Positions 1-9,652 are shown, numbered from the stretch's first letter. The stretch is DNA of 64,000 nucleotides from Acidiferrum sp963771295 (GCA_963771295.1 CAVYTB010000009.1:124001-188000), one strand, 5' to 3'. The notes: generated from the letters alone by a model not told the origin. Made by a program: numbers and translations.

Positions 1-1
1 A

Positions 2-656
2 GGCGAAACTTCGCTGGCCATGCAGGCCAAGCTTCTTCGCGTCATTCAGAATCGCGAGATTCAGCGCGTCGGCTCGCCAGAGGTCAAGCAGGTGAACGTT
101 CGCCTCATTGCCGCAACCAATCGCGACCTGCGCGCCGAAGTCCTCGCCGGGCGCTTCCGCGAGGATCTTTTCTACCGCCTCAGCTCCATCCAGATCCGCG
201 TTCCTTCGCTCTCAGAGCGCCTGGAAGACATTCCGCCGCTGGTCCAGTTCTTCCTGAAGAAATACAATGACGCGTATACGAAAAATATTGCCGGGCTCAC
301 TCGCCGGGCACAAACCGTTCTCCTGCAACACCCCTGGCCCCGGAAACGTTCGCGAACTAGAAAATGTGATTTCCACCGCCTGCAGCACCGCCACGGGTGA
401 TTTCGTTGACATCAGCGACTTGCCGGAAAACTTGCAGCATCGCAGCCCGCGTTTATCCGATGAAGGAGACTGGCGGCCGCTTTCGCTGGACGAAGTCCGC
501 AAGCACCACATCCAGAAAGTTGTGCAGATGTGCAATGGCAACCGCCTACGCGCCGCGCAAATCCTCGGCATTGGCCGCACCAGCTTGTATCGTTATCTCA
601 AACGCGACGGCTACGATGTTCGACCGCATCCGCACAGCTCCGGCGCCGCCGCCTGA
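2..656 (+). CDS. Sigma-54-dependent transcriptional activator (NtrC family), 3' part, one frame break
   Basis: C-terminal part of an AAA+ enhancer-binding protein that opens sigma-54 promoters. The 5' end is outside the window. Visible motifs are QAKLLRVIQ, AATNRDL, the GRFREDLFYRL segment carrying the arginine-finger region, and PGNVRELENVI. A C-terminal Fis-type helix-turn-helix follows (GNRLRAAQILGIGRTSLYRYL), and the stop is TGA at 654-656. The reading frame shifts at the C run 338-341: reading TGGCCC then GGAAACGTTCGC restores HPWPGNVRELENV, so one extra C splits the gene. The rest of both halves is well conserved, so this may be a sequencing or assembly error rather than a dead gene. 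The receiver or sensor domain cannot be seen, so the signal is unknown. Confidence 0.85.
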
Positions 657-732
657 TCGATCTCATTCCGCCTACCCGCGTATCGGCGAGTTTGTCTCCA
701 CTCGCCGGTACGCGCGTCTTTAAGACACGCGC

Positions 733-3408
733 TCACTCGTAGCGCAGCGCCTCAAGCGGATCCACTCTTGTCGCCCGCCGAGCGGGAATCCAGCATGCCA
801 GGCCTCCGACGACCAGTATCAGCATCACCGCTCCCGCGAACGTCCACGGATCGCTTGGCGTTACTCCATACAATTCGCTGGCAATCACGCGCGCGGCTGC
901 CAGCGCACCCAAGACACCGACGGCGCTGCCCAACGCCACCAGGCGCAGTCCTTGCCACAAAACCATTCGCAGCACTTCCGACCAGCTAGCGCCCAGCGCC
1001 ATGCGCACGCCAAACTCCTTGGTGCGCCGCGTCACGGAATACGACACCATTCCGTAAACGCCAATTAGCGCCAGCGCCAAACCAATCCCAGCAAACACGC
1101 CCAGCAGCGACATGTGCATGCGCTGATCTCCCACAGAGTCCGCGATGGTCCTCGTCAATGTGGTCACGTTGGTGAGTGGCTGATCCGGGAAGCTCGCCCA
1201 AATGCGCCGCGAGATCGTGTCCGCCATGGCGTCGGGATTCACCTGCGTGCGCACAATCAGGTGCTGCGAGCCCACTCCCCATTGAAATAGCGCGGGGTAA
1301 TATTCCGGCTCCGGCTCACTCTGCACATCCAGGTCGCGAGTGTCCGCCACCACACCGACGATTTCATTCCATTCGGGATTTCCCTGCGCGTCCTTCGAAA
1401 TACTCATGCGTTTTCCGACAACATCTACGCTGCCCCAGAATTTCTTGGCCATCGATTCATTTACGAGCATGACTTTTTGTGTGTTCGTCGAGTCTCGCTC
1501 TTCAAATTCTCGCCCGCGGACCAGTGGAACGCCCAGCATTCGGAAATAGCCGGGCGACACTTGCCGCAAAACCACGCCCTGAGCGACCTCTTCGTCTTCC
1601 GGAAGCGCGCCTTCCAACTGCATGCCGGCATGCGAAGCTCGCAGTCCGTTCAGCACTCCGTGGTCCGCCGCCACAACATCGACGACTCCGGGAAGTTGCC
1701 GCACCTGTGCCAATATTTCTTTCAACCGCGCAATCTGCCCGTTTTTGTTCGCTTCTTTTTCCTTTTCGCTCAGCGTCTGCGGCTGGGGCAAATCGAATGT
1801 CAACAGGTGATCGGTATGGAAGCCAGGATTCTGGTGCAGCAAGTGAGCAAGCGTCTGCATCAACAGCGTCGAACCGATCAGCAGCACGAACGCCAGGGCC
1901 ACCTCAACGACGACCAGCGCGTTGCCAAAGCGCGAGCCATTTTTAACGCTGCCGCCACTGCCATCTCTTAGAAGGTCGTTCGGCGTCATTCGTGCCGCTC
2001 GACGCGCTGGCGCCAACCCGCACACGATGCCGCACACCAGCGAACTTCCCAGCGCGAACCACAGCAAAGTCGCGTCTGTGGACACTTCGTTCAAGCGCGC
2101 CGTATCGCTCGGCGCAACCGCCCGAAAAAGATGCAGGCCTGCCACGGCCAACACGATTCCGGCGATTCCGCCCAACAGTGCCAGCAGGCAGCTTTCCACC
2201 AGCGTTTGCCGGTGCAGACGCCAGGATGAAGCGCCCAGGGCGGCCCGCATGGCCATTTCGCGATGTCTGCCCCAACCGCGCGCAAGGAACAAGCTCGTCA
2301 AATTCGCGCAGGCAATCAGCAGCAGCAAGGTCGCGGCCGCCAACAACACCAGGTAGCTCTGGCGCGCGTCCTCCACTCGGCTGTCAAGCATCGTTTCCGC
2401 AAGAAGTTTGTACTCGCCTGCAAACTCTGGCCTTTCTTTGGCCAACTGGCTTTCCAGTCGCGGCGCGATGATGCCCAGTTCGGCCTGCAGCCTTGGCAAA
2501 TTCTCCCCTTTCCTCAATTTTCCGAGCACTCCCAACATAAAGAATGTCGGATTCTCCTGGACGTCCGCGGTCAAAGCGAGTGGCGTCCAAACTTCGGCGT
2601 CCTCGGGAAACGCAAATCCCTTCTCCGCCACGCCAACCACCGTGTACACCTGTTTGTCGAGGGTCATCGCCCGCCCGATTACCGCGGGGTCCTTTGCGAA
2701 ACGCGTGCGCCAAAGCGTGTCGCTGATCACCACCAATCGGTTTTGCGCTGCCTTCTGATCTTCATCGCGCAGCAGCCGCCCCTGCTCTGCCCTGGTTCCC
2801 AGCAATTCAAAAAATCCATCGGAAACACTGGCAACGTTCAGAACCGCCGCCTGGCTCGCACCGGTCAGCGTCTTTTCTGTCTCCCACCAGGCTGCCGCGT
2901 CCTTCAACGAGCCAGCCTCGGCGCGAATCTGCTGAAACGCCGGCCACGAGAGACCCAGCGTGAACGTGGGAAACATCGCGTTTTTGGTGTGAAACGCCAC
3001 GATTCGCGAAGAGTCTTTGTATGGCAGCGGCCGCAGAATCACCGCATTCACAATGCTGAAGATCGCCGTGTTCGCCCCGATTCCCAGGGCCAGCGTGATC
3101 ACCGCAACCGCGGTGAATCCTGGATTCTTCCTCAGTACGCGCGCGCCAAAACGCAAATCTTGCAGCAAGGATTCCAGCGCGGGCAACCCGCGCCGTTCGC
3201 GGTACGACTCTTTCGTCTGCTCCACTCCGCCGAGTTTCAGCAACGCCGCGCGCCGCGCCTCTTCCGGCGACATGCCCGCGCGAAGGTTGTCCTCAATGTG
3301 CATCGCGAGGTGCGAGGAGAGTTCGTCGCCAAGTTCGCGGTCGAGTTTCTCTCTCCGCAGCAAGTTCCGCAGGCGTAAGAAGAGCGATCGCAAGCCTCTC
3401 ACGTGCAC
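733..3408 (-). CDS. ABC transporter permease, acidobacterial duplicated-permease (ADOP/MacB-FtsX) type, second copy
   Basis: 891-residue inner-membrane permease. Residues about 15-65 form the soluble permease-prefix region (DELSSHLAMHIEDNLRAGMS). The first membrane segment is near residues 98-122 (ITLALGIGANTAIFSIVNAVI). A MacB-type periplasmic domain and FtsX domain follow, and the pair is then repeated, ending ARRATRVDPLEALRYE. The start is GTG (3406-3408), one base after the stop of the upstream permease, so the two are probably co-translated from the PadR operon. No ATPase gene is adjacent, which is usual for these orphan permeases. Substrate unknown; the family resembles MacB-type exporters and lipoprotein transporters. 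Confidence 0.93.
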   Translation of the reverse strand: MHVRGLRSLFLRLRNLLRREKLDRELGDELSSHLAMHIEDNLRAGMSPEEARRAALLKLGGVEQTKESYRERRGLPALESLLQDLRFGARVLRKNPGFTAVAVITLALGIGANTAIFSIVNAVILRPLPYKDSSRIVAFHTKNAMFPTFTLGLSWPAFQQIRAEAGSLKDAAAWWETEKTLTGASQAAVLNVASVSDGFFELLGTRAEQGRLLRDEDQKAAQNRLVVISDTLWRTRFAKDPAVIGRAMTLDKQVYTVVGVAEKGFAFPEDAEVWTPLALTADVQENPTFFMLGVLGKLRKGENLPRLQAELGIIAPRLESQLAKERPEFAGEYKLLAETMLDSRVEDARQSYLVLLAAATLLLLIACANLTSLFLARGWGRHREMAMRAALGASSWRLHRQTLVESCLLALLGGIAGIVLAVAGLHLFRAVAPSDTARLNEVSTDATLLWFALGSSLVCGIVCGLAPARRAARMTPNDLLRDGSGGSVKNGSRFGNALVVVEVALAFVLLIGSTLLMQTLAHLLHQNPGFHTDHLLTFDLPQPQTLSEKEKEANKNGQIARLKEILAQVRQLPGVVDVVAADHGVLNGLRASHAGMQLEGALPEDEEVAQGVVLRQVSPGYFRMLGVPLVRGREFEERDSTNTQKVMLVNESMAKKFWGSVDVVGKRMSISKDAQGNPEWNEIVGVVADTRDLDVQSEPEPEYYPALFQWGVGSQHLIVRTQVNPDAMADTISRRIWASFPDQPLTNVTTLTRTIADSVGDQRMHMSLLGVFAGIGLALALIGVYGMVSYSVTRRTKEFGVRMALGASWSEVLRMVLWQGLRLVALGSAVGVLGALAAARVIASELYGVTPSDPWTFAGAVMLILVVGGLACWIPARRATRVDPLEALRYE

Positions 3409-3409
3409 C

Positions 3410-6085
3410 TCACTCGTACCTCAACGCAACCATTGGATCGACGTGCATCGCGCGCCAGGCAGGGATGAAACAAGCGGCCATCGCGACCATCGCCAACAAA
3501 ACAGCGACGCCCACAAATATCAGCGGATCGCTGGCACTTACCCCGAAGAGGAGACTAGAGAGCAAGCGCGTTAGCGCGAATGCCACCGCCGCTCCGGCGA
3601 TGACACCGACTCCCGCCAGCCTTGCGCCTTGTCCGAGGACCACGCGAGAAATATCGCTGGGTTGGGCACCAAGCGCTATTCGCAGACCGATTTCACTGGT
3701 GCGCTGCGCCACGGAATAAGCCATCACTCCGTAAAGGCCAAGAGCCGCCAGAAACAGCGCCACGCTGCCGAGCACACTCAGCAGACTGGCGGAAATTCTC
3801 TGAGGAAACAGAGACAAGGCGATGCTGTCATTCAAAGAAGTAGCTTCGAGAAGAGGAACTGACGGATCGACGGCTTGAACCTCTCGCCGCAACGTCGCGA
3901 TCGCACCATCGATCGGACCGGAGGTGCGCACGAAGAACACCAAACCCATCTCGGGGCGATAAATCTGGCGGATAGGAACATAAAAATACGGCATGGGAGC
4001 TTCCGTGAGCCGGTAAATCTTGCTGTCGGAAACCACGCCGACGACAGTGAACCACTTTCCCCAGCCCTGCACGCGGCGTCCGATCGCGGTCCCACCCGGA
4101 ATGAATCTGCGCACAAACTCCTGGTTGACGATCATCACTGGCGGCGCATTCTGGTCGTCGCCCGCATCGAAGTCCCGGCCTTCTAACAACGCAATTTTCA
4201 TCAGGCCGAAATAGCCAGGCGACGTAAGGGTACGGTAGATTTTCATATTCTCGCTCAGCCCAGCCACATAACCCTGGACCTGCAAGTCCTCCCATGAGCC
4301 CGCCGAAATACTCAGCGGAACATAATCCGTGTAACTGACGGCATTCACGCCAGGATCGCCTTCGAGCTTTTCCCGTAAACGGACGCAAAATGAATTGGCC
4401 TGTTCGGCGTCGTAGTTCGCAGCGCCGAGACTGAGCTGCGCGATGGCAACATGATCGGGATCGAATCCCGGACGAATTTCGCTGGCATGATGGAAGCTCT
4501 TCACGAACAGTCCCGCGACAATCAATGCCACGGTTGCCAGTGCCATTTCCGAGGTGACGAACCAGCCCAATAGACGCACAGAACGAGCGCTTGACCCGCC
4601 GGTTCGGCCGCCCTCTTTGAGTGTTGACTGCACATTGCTCTGGGCGGCATGCATCGCGGGTGCGATTCCCGCTAATAGAGCCACCACGCATGTGAGCGCG
4701 ATCATGAAAGACATCACCCCAGCGTCAATGGGCGCTTGCGCGAGTGTTGGCAGAGAAGTGTGCGGAATCAGGGCTGCAAGCGAACCACCCAGCGGAATCG
4801 CAACCGCGAGCCCCGCCAAAGCCCCAGCTGCGGCAATGAGCAGCGACTCGGTAAGAAGCTGGCGAACTAAACGAGAGCGCGGCGCGCCCAACGCCAAGCG
4901 CACGCTAAATTCCTTTTGCCGGCTGGTCGCTCGAGCCAACAACAGATTAGCCACGTTCGCACAAACGATGAGCAGCAGAACGCCGGCAGCCGCCATCAAA
5001 CTACTAAGCGGGCCCAGCAGCGAACTTTGAATCCCGTAGTGAGCTTTCCACAAAGGCAGAAGAGTCGCGCTCATACCCTCGTTTGTATCGGCATCTCGCC
5101 GGGCCATCTCGTTTGCCTGCGATAGAACTTGGGCTCGTGCCTGCTCGATGGACACTCCGGGCGAGAGGCGGGCAAGCACGCGGAATGTCCGCCACTTTCG
5201 GTCGCGAAGCGTCTGGTCGCCCGTGGAACTTAATTGGCCATACATTGTTGCGGGCACCCACATCGAAAAGGAAAGGCCGGCCATGGAACCATGAAATGTC
5301 TTGGGCGCTACGCCGATGACGGTGTAAAGGAGATGGTTGATACGTACCGTTGATCCGATGGCTTCAGGGTCTCCGTGAAAATGGTTGATCCAATAAGAGT
5401 AGGCGATGACGACCAGTGGATGAGCGTTCTGCTCGTGGTCAACCTCCGCGGTGGAAAAGAAACGGCCGGCTTGCGGTTTGACCTGCAACAGTTCAAAAAA
5501 GTTTCCTGAAACCGCTTCGCTCCACACATGCTCCACGCTGTTGTCATTTCCAATCGCAAGCACCATGGGCTTGGTTACGGACATCGACTCGACCAGTTTG
5601 CAGTTCTCCCGCAGATCCCGAAAATCCAGGTAGGAAGTTGGCAGCCAGTCGCCGTCGGGGGCCAGGGTTTCGAGTGCAACCACGCGTTCCGGGTCGCCGC
5701 TGCCGGGAAGAGGATTCAGCAGCACGGACCGCACCCAACTGAAGATTGTTGTGTTGACGCCGATTCCGAGCGCCAGCGTCAGAACGGCGATCGCCGTAAC
5801 TCCCGGATTCTTGCGGAACATGCGTAGCGCGAAACGGAAGTCCTGAAGCAGCGTTTCGAGGAACGGCAGCCCGCCTCGCTCGCGATAATCTTCCTTGGTT
5901 TGTTCCAGACCGCCGAGTTTCAGCAACGCCGCGCGCCGCGCCTGTTCCGCCGACATGCCCGCGCGCAAGTTGTCCTCAATGTGCATCGCGAGGTGGCTCT
6001 CGAGCTCGTCCGCGAGTTCGCTGTCGCGGCGCCGCCTGTGAAACAACCCGCCCAGCCGCAACAGCCATGCACGTAACGGGCGCAT
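3410..6085 (-). CDS. ABC transporter permease, acidobacterial duplicated-permease (ADOP/MacB-FtsX) type, first copy
   Basis: 891-residue permease with the same order as its neighbour: prefix region (HLAMHIEDNLRAGMSAEQ, about residues 30-60), first membrane helix near 100-125 (VLTLALGIGVNTTIFSWV), then MacB periplasmic plus FtsX domain, repeated. It ends AMHVDPMVALRYE. Its ATG overlaps the PadR stop by one base (TGATG), so translation is coupled. The prefix regions of the two permeases are nearly identical while the periplasmic parts differ, which suggests tandem duplication followed by divergence of the ligand-facing domain. The sequence does not reveal the substrate. Confidence 0.93.
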   Translation of the reverse strand: MRPLRAWLLRLGGLFHRRRRDSELADELESHLAMHIEDNLRAGMSAEQARRAALLKLGGLEQTKEDYRERGGLPFLETLLQDFRFALRMFRKNPGVTAIAVLTLALGIGVNTTIFSWVRSVLLNPLPGSGDPERVVALETLAPDGDWLPTSYLDFRDLRENCKLVESMSVTKPMVLAIGNDNSVEHVWSEAVSGNFFELLQVKPQAGRFFSTAEVDHEQNAHPLVVIAYSYWINHFHGDPEAIGSTVRINHLLYTVIGVAPKTFHGSMAGLSFSMWVPATMYGQLSSTGDQTLRDRKWRTFRVLARLSPGVSIEQARAQVLSQANEMARRDADTNEGMSATLLPLWKAHYGIQSSLLGPLSSLMAAAGVLLLIVCANVANLLLARATSRQKEFSVRLALGAPRSRLVRQLLTESLLIAAAGALAGLAVAIPLGGSLAALIPHTSLPTLAQAPIDAGVMSFMIALTCVVALLAGIAPAMHAAQSNVQSTLKEGGRTGGSSARSVRLLGWFVTSEMALATVALIVAGLFVKSFHHASEIRPGFDPDHVAIAQLSLGAANYDAEQANSFCVRLREKLEGDPGVNAVSYTDYVPLSISAGSWEDLQVQGYVAGLSENMKIYRTLTSPGYFGLMKIALLEGRDFDAGDDQNAPPVMIVNQEFVRRFIPGGTAIGRRVQGWGKWFTVVGVVSDSKIYRLTEAPMPYFYVPIRQIYRPEMGLVFFVRTSGPIDGAIATLRREVQAVDPSVPLLEATSLNDSIALSLFPQRISASLLSVLGSVALFLAALGLYGVMAYSVAQRTSEIGLRIALGAQPSDISRVVLGQGARLAGVGVIAGAAVAFALTRLLSSLLFGVSASDPLIFVGVAVLLAMVAMAACFIPAWRAMHVDPMVALRYE

Positions 6086-6426
6086 CAGGATTGCTCCGCT
6101 GCCGACAAGAATTTCGCCAGAATCGCGGTGGTCTGTTCCCAGTCACGCGCTTCCTTTTCCAATTGCTTGCGGCCCGCCCGCGTCAACTTGTAATACTTCG
6201 CGCGCCGGTTGTTGTCAGAGACGCCCCACTCGGAAGCCACGTAGCCTTCCTGTTCTAGTTTCAGCAGCGCTGGATATAGTGTTCCGTAGTTCACGGAGAG
6301 AATGTCGCCGCTGATCTGCTCGATGCGCCGGGCAATTCCGTACCCGTGCAGCGCACCCATAGCCTCGAGTGTCTTCAGGATCATCAACGCCAGCGTGCCC
6401 TGCCAAACATCTGCTTTATCGCCCAT
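6085..6426 (-). CDS. PadR family transcriptional regulator
   Basis: 113-residue winged-helix repressor: WQGTLALMILKTLEAMGALHGYGIARRI (N-terminal helix-turn-helix), GTLYPALLKLEQEGYVASEW (recognition helix and wing), then a short dimerisation helix. I chose the ATG at 6424-6426 because AGGAG lies four bases upstream and the remaining length is normal for a short PadR. The frame stays open upstream but crosses the operator region. It is the first gene of the operon with the two permeases. PadR proteins commonly repress a neighbouring transporter and themselves; the two dyads immediately upstream fit that role. Confidence 0.93.
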   Translation of the reverse strand: MGDKADVWQGTLALMILKTLEAMGALHGYGIARRIEQISGDILSVNYGTLYPALLKLEQEGYVASEWGVSDNNRRAKYYKLTRAGRKQLEKEARDWEQTTAILAKFLSAAEQS

Positions 6427-6432
6427 AACGCT

Positions 6433-6451
6433 CCTATGGCCTTGCCATAGG
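6433..6451. promoter_or_regulatory. Putative PadR operator 1
   Basis: Perfect inverted repeat CCTATGGC-CTT-GCCATAGG (8-3-8) ending seven bases before the padR start codon. Location and symmetry suggest an autoregulatory operator. The intergenic space is shared with the divergent arabinofuranosidase gene. Confidence 0.6.
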
Positions 6452-6466
6452 GAAGATGCCACATCT

Positions 6467-6485
6467 CCTATGGCTTGGCAATAGG
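6467..6485. promoter_or_regulatory. Putative PadR operator 2
   Basis: Second 8-3-8 dyad, CCTATGGC-TTG-GCAATAGG, with one mismatch between the arms. Its centre is 34 bp from operator 1, roughly three helical turns, as expected for two dimers on one face of the DNA. It is the nearer of the two to the plus-strand GH51 gene. Confidence 0.55.
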
Positions 6486-6547
6486 TATTTTGCTTCGCCC
6501 ACCACTCCCCAACCGTGACACAATCGCGGGTACCACAGGAGACTCCA

Positions 6548-8194
6548 TTGAAAACTCGCCGCGAATTTCTGCACTCCACGCTTGCAGCCTCGGCCGCGTT
6601 CTGTTTTTCGCGATTCCCTGCCCGTGCGGCAAGTTCCTCCGACGCCAAGATCGAAATCCTGCTGGGCGAAAAACAGGGCACGATTTCCCCCAACATTTAC
6701 GGCCACTTCACCGAGCACCTCGGCGGAGTCATCTACGACGGCATCTGGGTTGGCCCGAATTCCAAAGTGCCGAACATCGACGGACTCCGCCGCGACCTGG
6801 TCGAGCACATGAAGAAAATAAAGGCTCCGGTGATCCGCTATCCCGGTGGTTGCTTCGCCGACAGTTACGACTGGCGCGACGGCGTCGGTCCCACAGACAA
6901 GCGCCCGCGCCGCACGAATTTCTGGTATTTCAGCGACCAGTCGCCCGCGAAGCACAGATACGAGGCCAACGAATTCGGCACCAACGAATTCGCGCGCTTC
7001 TGCAAAGAAATCGGCGCGCAGCCGTATCTTGCCGCCAATGTGCGTTCCCTTCCCGCGCAGGAGTTTTACCGCTGGGCCGAATATTGCAACTCGCCTGCCG
7101 GCAGCACCACGCTCGCCGAAGAACGCGCCAAGGCAGGTTCTTCCGAACCATACAATGTCCGATATTGGGGCGTCGGGAATGAATCCTGGGGCTGTGGAGG
7201 CAACTTCACCGCTCAGGAATACGCCGTGGAGTTTCGCCGCTACACCGCGTGGGTCCCGACGTATGGCAAGCCTCTGGACTTCATCGCCTCCGGCCCGAAC
7301 GGCGACGATCTCACGTGGACAAAAGGTTTCTTCGAGGAAATCCTTCGCAAGGGGAAAGAACAGCTAAACAGCATCTACGGCATCGGCCTCCATCACTACG
7401 CATGGAACCTCAGTCGCGGCAAAACCACGGACTGGGACAAAGGGAAAGGCGATGCTCTGCAGTTCGATGTCACCGACTGGTATGAACTTCTGCGTGAAGG
7501 CCAGCGGCTGGAGTCGATGATCGATTCGCACTGGCAGGCTATGGGTGAATTTGATAAGGACCGTCACGTGAAACTCGTCGTCGACGAGTGGGGACCCTGG
7601 TATCGTCCTGGGAGCGAAGCCACTCCCGGCGATCTTCTGGAGCAAACGCCCACGCAACGCGACGCCGTGTTCAGCGGCATGACCCTGGACATCCTGAATC
7701 GCCACGCCTCTCAAGTGGCCATGGGCAATTGCGCGCAACTGATCAACTGCTTGAACAGCTTGTACCTGGCGCACGAGGACCGCTTCGTTGTCACGCCTGT
7801 GGGCCACGTCTTTGATCTGTACTCCGGCCATCAGGGCGCCGAACTGGTGCGCTCCGTCTTCTCTGCGCCAGAAGTGCAATATGACCGCGATGGCAAATAC
7901 GCCACGTTCTTTGGCTTGAATGGTTCGGCATCGCTGCGCGGCAAGGACTTGCTGGTAACGGTGGTAAATCCAGACACCAAGCAACCTCGCGAAACCATCA
8001 TCGCTCTTTCCGGAGCGTCCGCCTCATCCGCCTCGGCTCGCGTGCTTGCCGCTTCGGACATCCATGCGTGCAATACATTCGCGAATCGCGAAGCCGTCGT
8101 TCCACATTCCGCCGACGTGACGGTGCGGAGCGGCGCGATTACGCATGTATTCCCACCCGCGTCCGTCACCGCGATGGCAATTCATCTGGCTTAG
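6548..8194 (+). CDS. Alpha-L-arabinofuranosidase, GH51, Tat-exported
   Basis: Hydrolyses terminal alpha-L-arabinofuranosyl residues from plant polysaccharides such as arabinoxylan. I place the start at TTG 6548, six bases after AGGAG; this gives a twin-arginine signal (KTRREFLHSTLAASAAF) at the N-terminus. A GTG at 6515 is the alternative. The product is about 548 residues. GH51 marks are the (beta/alpha)8 motif VIRYPGGCFADSY, the acid/base Glu in GVGNESWG (about residue 212), and the nucleophile Glu in VVDEWGPW (about 347). It is transcribed away from padR and shares its regulatory region. Export suggests periplasmic or outer-surface action on hemicellulose. Confidence 0.92.
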   Translation: MKTRREFLHSTLAASAAFCFSRFPARAASSSDAKIEILLGEKQGTISPNIYGHFTEHLGGVIYDGIWVGPNSKVPNIDGLRRDLVEHMKKIKAPVIRYPGGCFADSYDWRDGVGPTDKRPRRTNFWYFSDQSPAKHRYEANEFGTNEFARFCKEIGAQPYLAANVRSLPAQEFYRWAEYCNSPAGSTTLAEERAKAGSSEPYNVRYWGVGNESWGCGGNFTAQEYAVEFRRYTAWVPTYGKPLDFIASGPNGDDLTWTKGFFEEILRKGKEQLNSIYGIGLHHYAWNLSRGKTTDWDKGKGDALQFDVTDWYELLREGQRLESMIDSHWQAMGEFDKDRHVKLVVDEWGPWYRPGSEATPGDLLEQTPTQRDAVFSGMTLDILNRHASQVAMGNCAQLINCLNSLYLAHEDRFVVTPVGHVFDLYSGHQGAELVRSVFSAPEVQYDRDGKYATFFGLNGSASLRGKDLLVTVVNPDTKQPRETIIALSGASASSASARVLAASDIHACNTFANREAVVPHSADVTVRSGAITHVFPPASVTAMAIHLA

Positions 8195-8527
8195 GTTTGT
8201 CCGCCAGCGGGCGCAGCTGGAATCTTAGAGTCTCTTATCTGCTCGACTTCTCATCTTGGCGGGCGGCTCCGTCTCAAGCCGAGAGGCAACGTGAGACCTC
8301 TGAAAATTGCGCGGAAAAACGCCGCGGCAAGCGCGGGTGACCCTGGGCAATTATGAATCCAGCTAACATCCAGATTATCAGTGCTTTAACGATAGAACAG
8401 CCGCGTATTGCCTCTTTGGAAATTCCCCCAAAATTCATCTCGGACTGGTCTTGTCCGTGCCACATCCAGCCCAGCAGCAGGTTGCCATGTTCCAGGGACG
8501 CCCCCGCCCGGGCGATATGATTTGTCG
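8195..8527. other. Gene-poor gap
   Basis: 333 bases between the arabinofuranosidase and the TonB-domain gene. I see no open frame with a convincing ribosome binding site. A short frame from ATG 8353 has no Shine-Dalgarno sequence and matches no family I recognise. Confidence 0.5.
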
Positions 8528-8881
8528 ATGAGTGAAGACAGAAATCACAAAAAGCTGGTGCGAGGCCTGACGTGTGGTCTCTTGTGCCTGCTCTGCACCG
8601 GGGCGCTCTTGTCGCAGGACATCGCCAGCCGCAAAATCTTGAAGAAGGTAGCAGCACAATATCCTGCGATTCTGAAACAGCGCGGCATCGGCGGGGTTGT
8701 GAAACTGCGTGTGTTCGTCAACCCCAACGGAAGCGTGCGTGATTCGACGGTGGTCGGCGGAAACCCGATTCTTGCCAACTGTGCGCAAAAGGCCGTCAAA
8801 CAGTGGCTGTTCGCTCCCGACAACAGCGAATCGGAAGTCGAAGTCTCGATCGTATTCGACCCCAATTCCCAAAGCCAATAA
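8528..8881 (+). CDS. TonB C-terminal-domain protein (energy-transducer-like)
   Basis: 117 residues starting at ATG 8528. An N-terminal hydrophobic segment (LTCGLLCLLCTGALLSQ, about residues 13-29) is a signal peptide or anchor. It is followed directly by a TonB C-terminal fold: KVAAQYPAILKQRGIGGVVKLRVFVNPNGSVRDSTVVGGNPILANCAQKAVKQW and the closing strand. The long proline-rich spacer of a classical TonB is absent, so it cannot span the periplasm in the usual way. Stand-alone TonB_C proteins of this size are common in acidobacteria and their role is unclear. No ExbB or ExbD gene is nearby. Confidence 0.8.
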   Translation: MSEDRNHKKLVRGLTCGLLCLLCTGALLSQDIASRKILKKVAAQYPAILKQRGIGGVVKLRVFVNPNGSVRDSTVVGGNPILANCAQKAVKQWLFAPDNSESEVEVSIVFDPNSQSQ

Positions 8882-9127
8882 GCTCTCAAGCCAGCCGCAA
8901 CGGCACTATTCTCCGGCTGACCCGCCGATTCGCGAGGTTTTTCTTCCGTGTAGAGCTGATTTTTATGTCAGCAAAGGTTTTCTCTGCGGAACCGAGTTTC
9001 GCGGTTTTAATCAGTGAAACAAATCCGCTCACAGCAATGGACGAAATCCTGCCGAGGTAAGCAATCAATTGTTTGGAATACGACTTCGCGAACGATTATC
9101 AGAAGAGTCTGGCAAACAGGACGTGCG

Positions 9128-9475
9128 TCAGAACGACACGCCCCAGAACGACGGGTCGGGCGATGACAACGCAATTCCGATGTCCCAAGCTTCGTGACCG
9201 CGCCACACCACTTCACCTTCCGCTGCCCGGCCGTTTTCCGGTCGAATGATTCGAACGCGGCGTCGTAACGGAAGATCCGCACCTACCACTGCCATGCACC
9301 CTGATTGACTCACGTCTACGGTAACGCCATTGGCCCGGCGCGGGACGTTTCCGTCTTGCCATTCCACCAGAAAGCGCAGGCTGGCGACGGCCCGCTTGTG
9401 GGAGCGGAGCCTGGCCCAGCGTTGTTCCAGCTCGTCCATCGCTGGCGATAGCGGGCTCATTGTTTCTGCGGACAT
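9128..9475 (-). CDS. PilZ domain protein
   Basis: 115 residues, essentially a single PilZ domain, the commonest cyclic-di-GMP receptor fold. An N-terminal helix (MDELEQRWARLRSHKRAVASLRFLVEW) carries arginines that may stand for the RxxxR motif. VDVSQSGCMAVV is the D/NxSxxG motif, and strands RVRIIRPENG and EGEVVWRGHEAWDIGIAL complete the barrel. Whether it still binds c-di-GMP cannot be told, because the arginine motif is not canonical. It stands alone on the minus strand downstream of glnA. Confidence 0.75.
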   Translation of the reverse strand: MSAETMSPLSPAMDELEQRWARLRSHKRAVASLRFLVEWQDGNVPRRANGVTVDVSQSGCMAVVGADLPLRRRVRIIRPENGRAAEGEVVWRGHEAWDIGIALSSPDPSFWGVSF

Positions 9476-9604
9476 TGGGGGACCTCACAGATAAAAATTT
9501 CGAACCAAGGGAAGGGCAAAAGAAACCATAAAACCATGCATTGAAGGAGTCAATGGTACTTATGCAAAAAAGTTGGGTAGATCGCCTGGCGCGACCGATT
9601 TGAA

Positions 9605-9652
9605 ACGAAAAAGCCCCACCCGAGGAGCAATCCAAATGCCAGAGGTGGGGCT
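9605..9652 (-). terminator. Intrinsic terminator of glnA
   Basis: Inverted repeat AGCCCCACC (9612-9620) / GGTGGGGCT (9644-9652). Read on the minus strand it is followed by a run of T (TTTTTCGTTT). It lies just beyond the glnA stop codon. Confidence 0.75.

Noticed and set aside
2263..3378. 371-residue plus-strand open frame
   Set aside because: Antisense to the well-supported permease gene; Arg/Gln/His-rich composition and no binding site mark it as a shadow.
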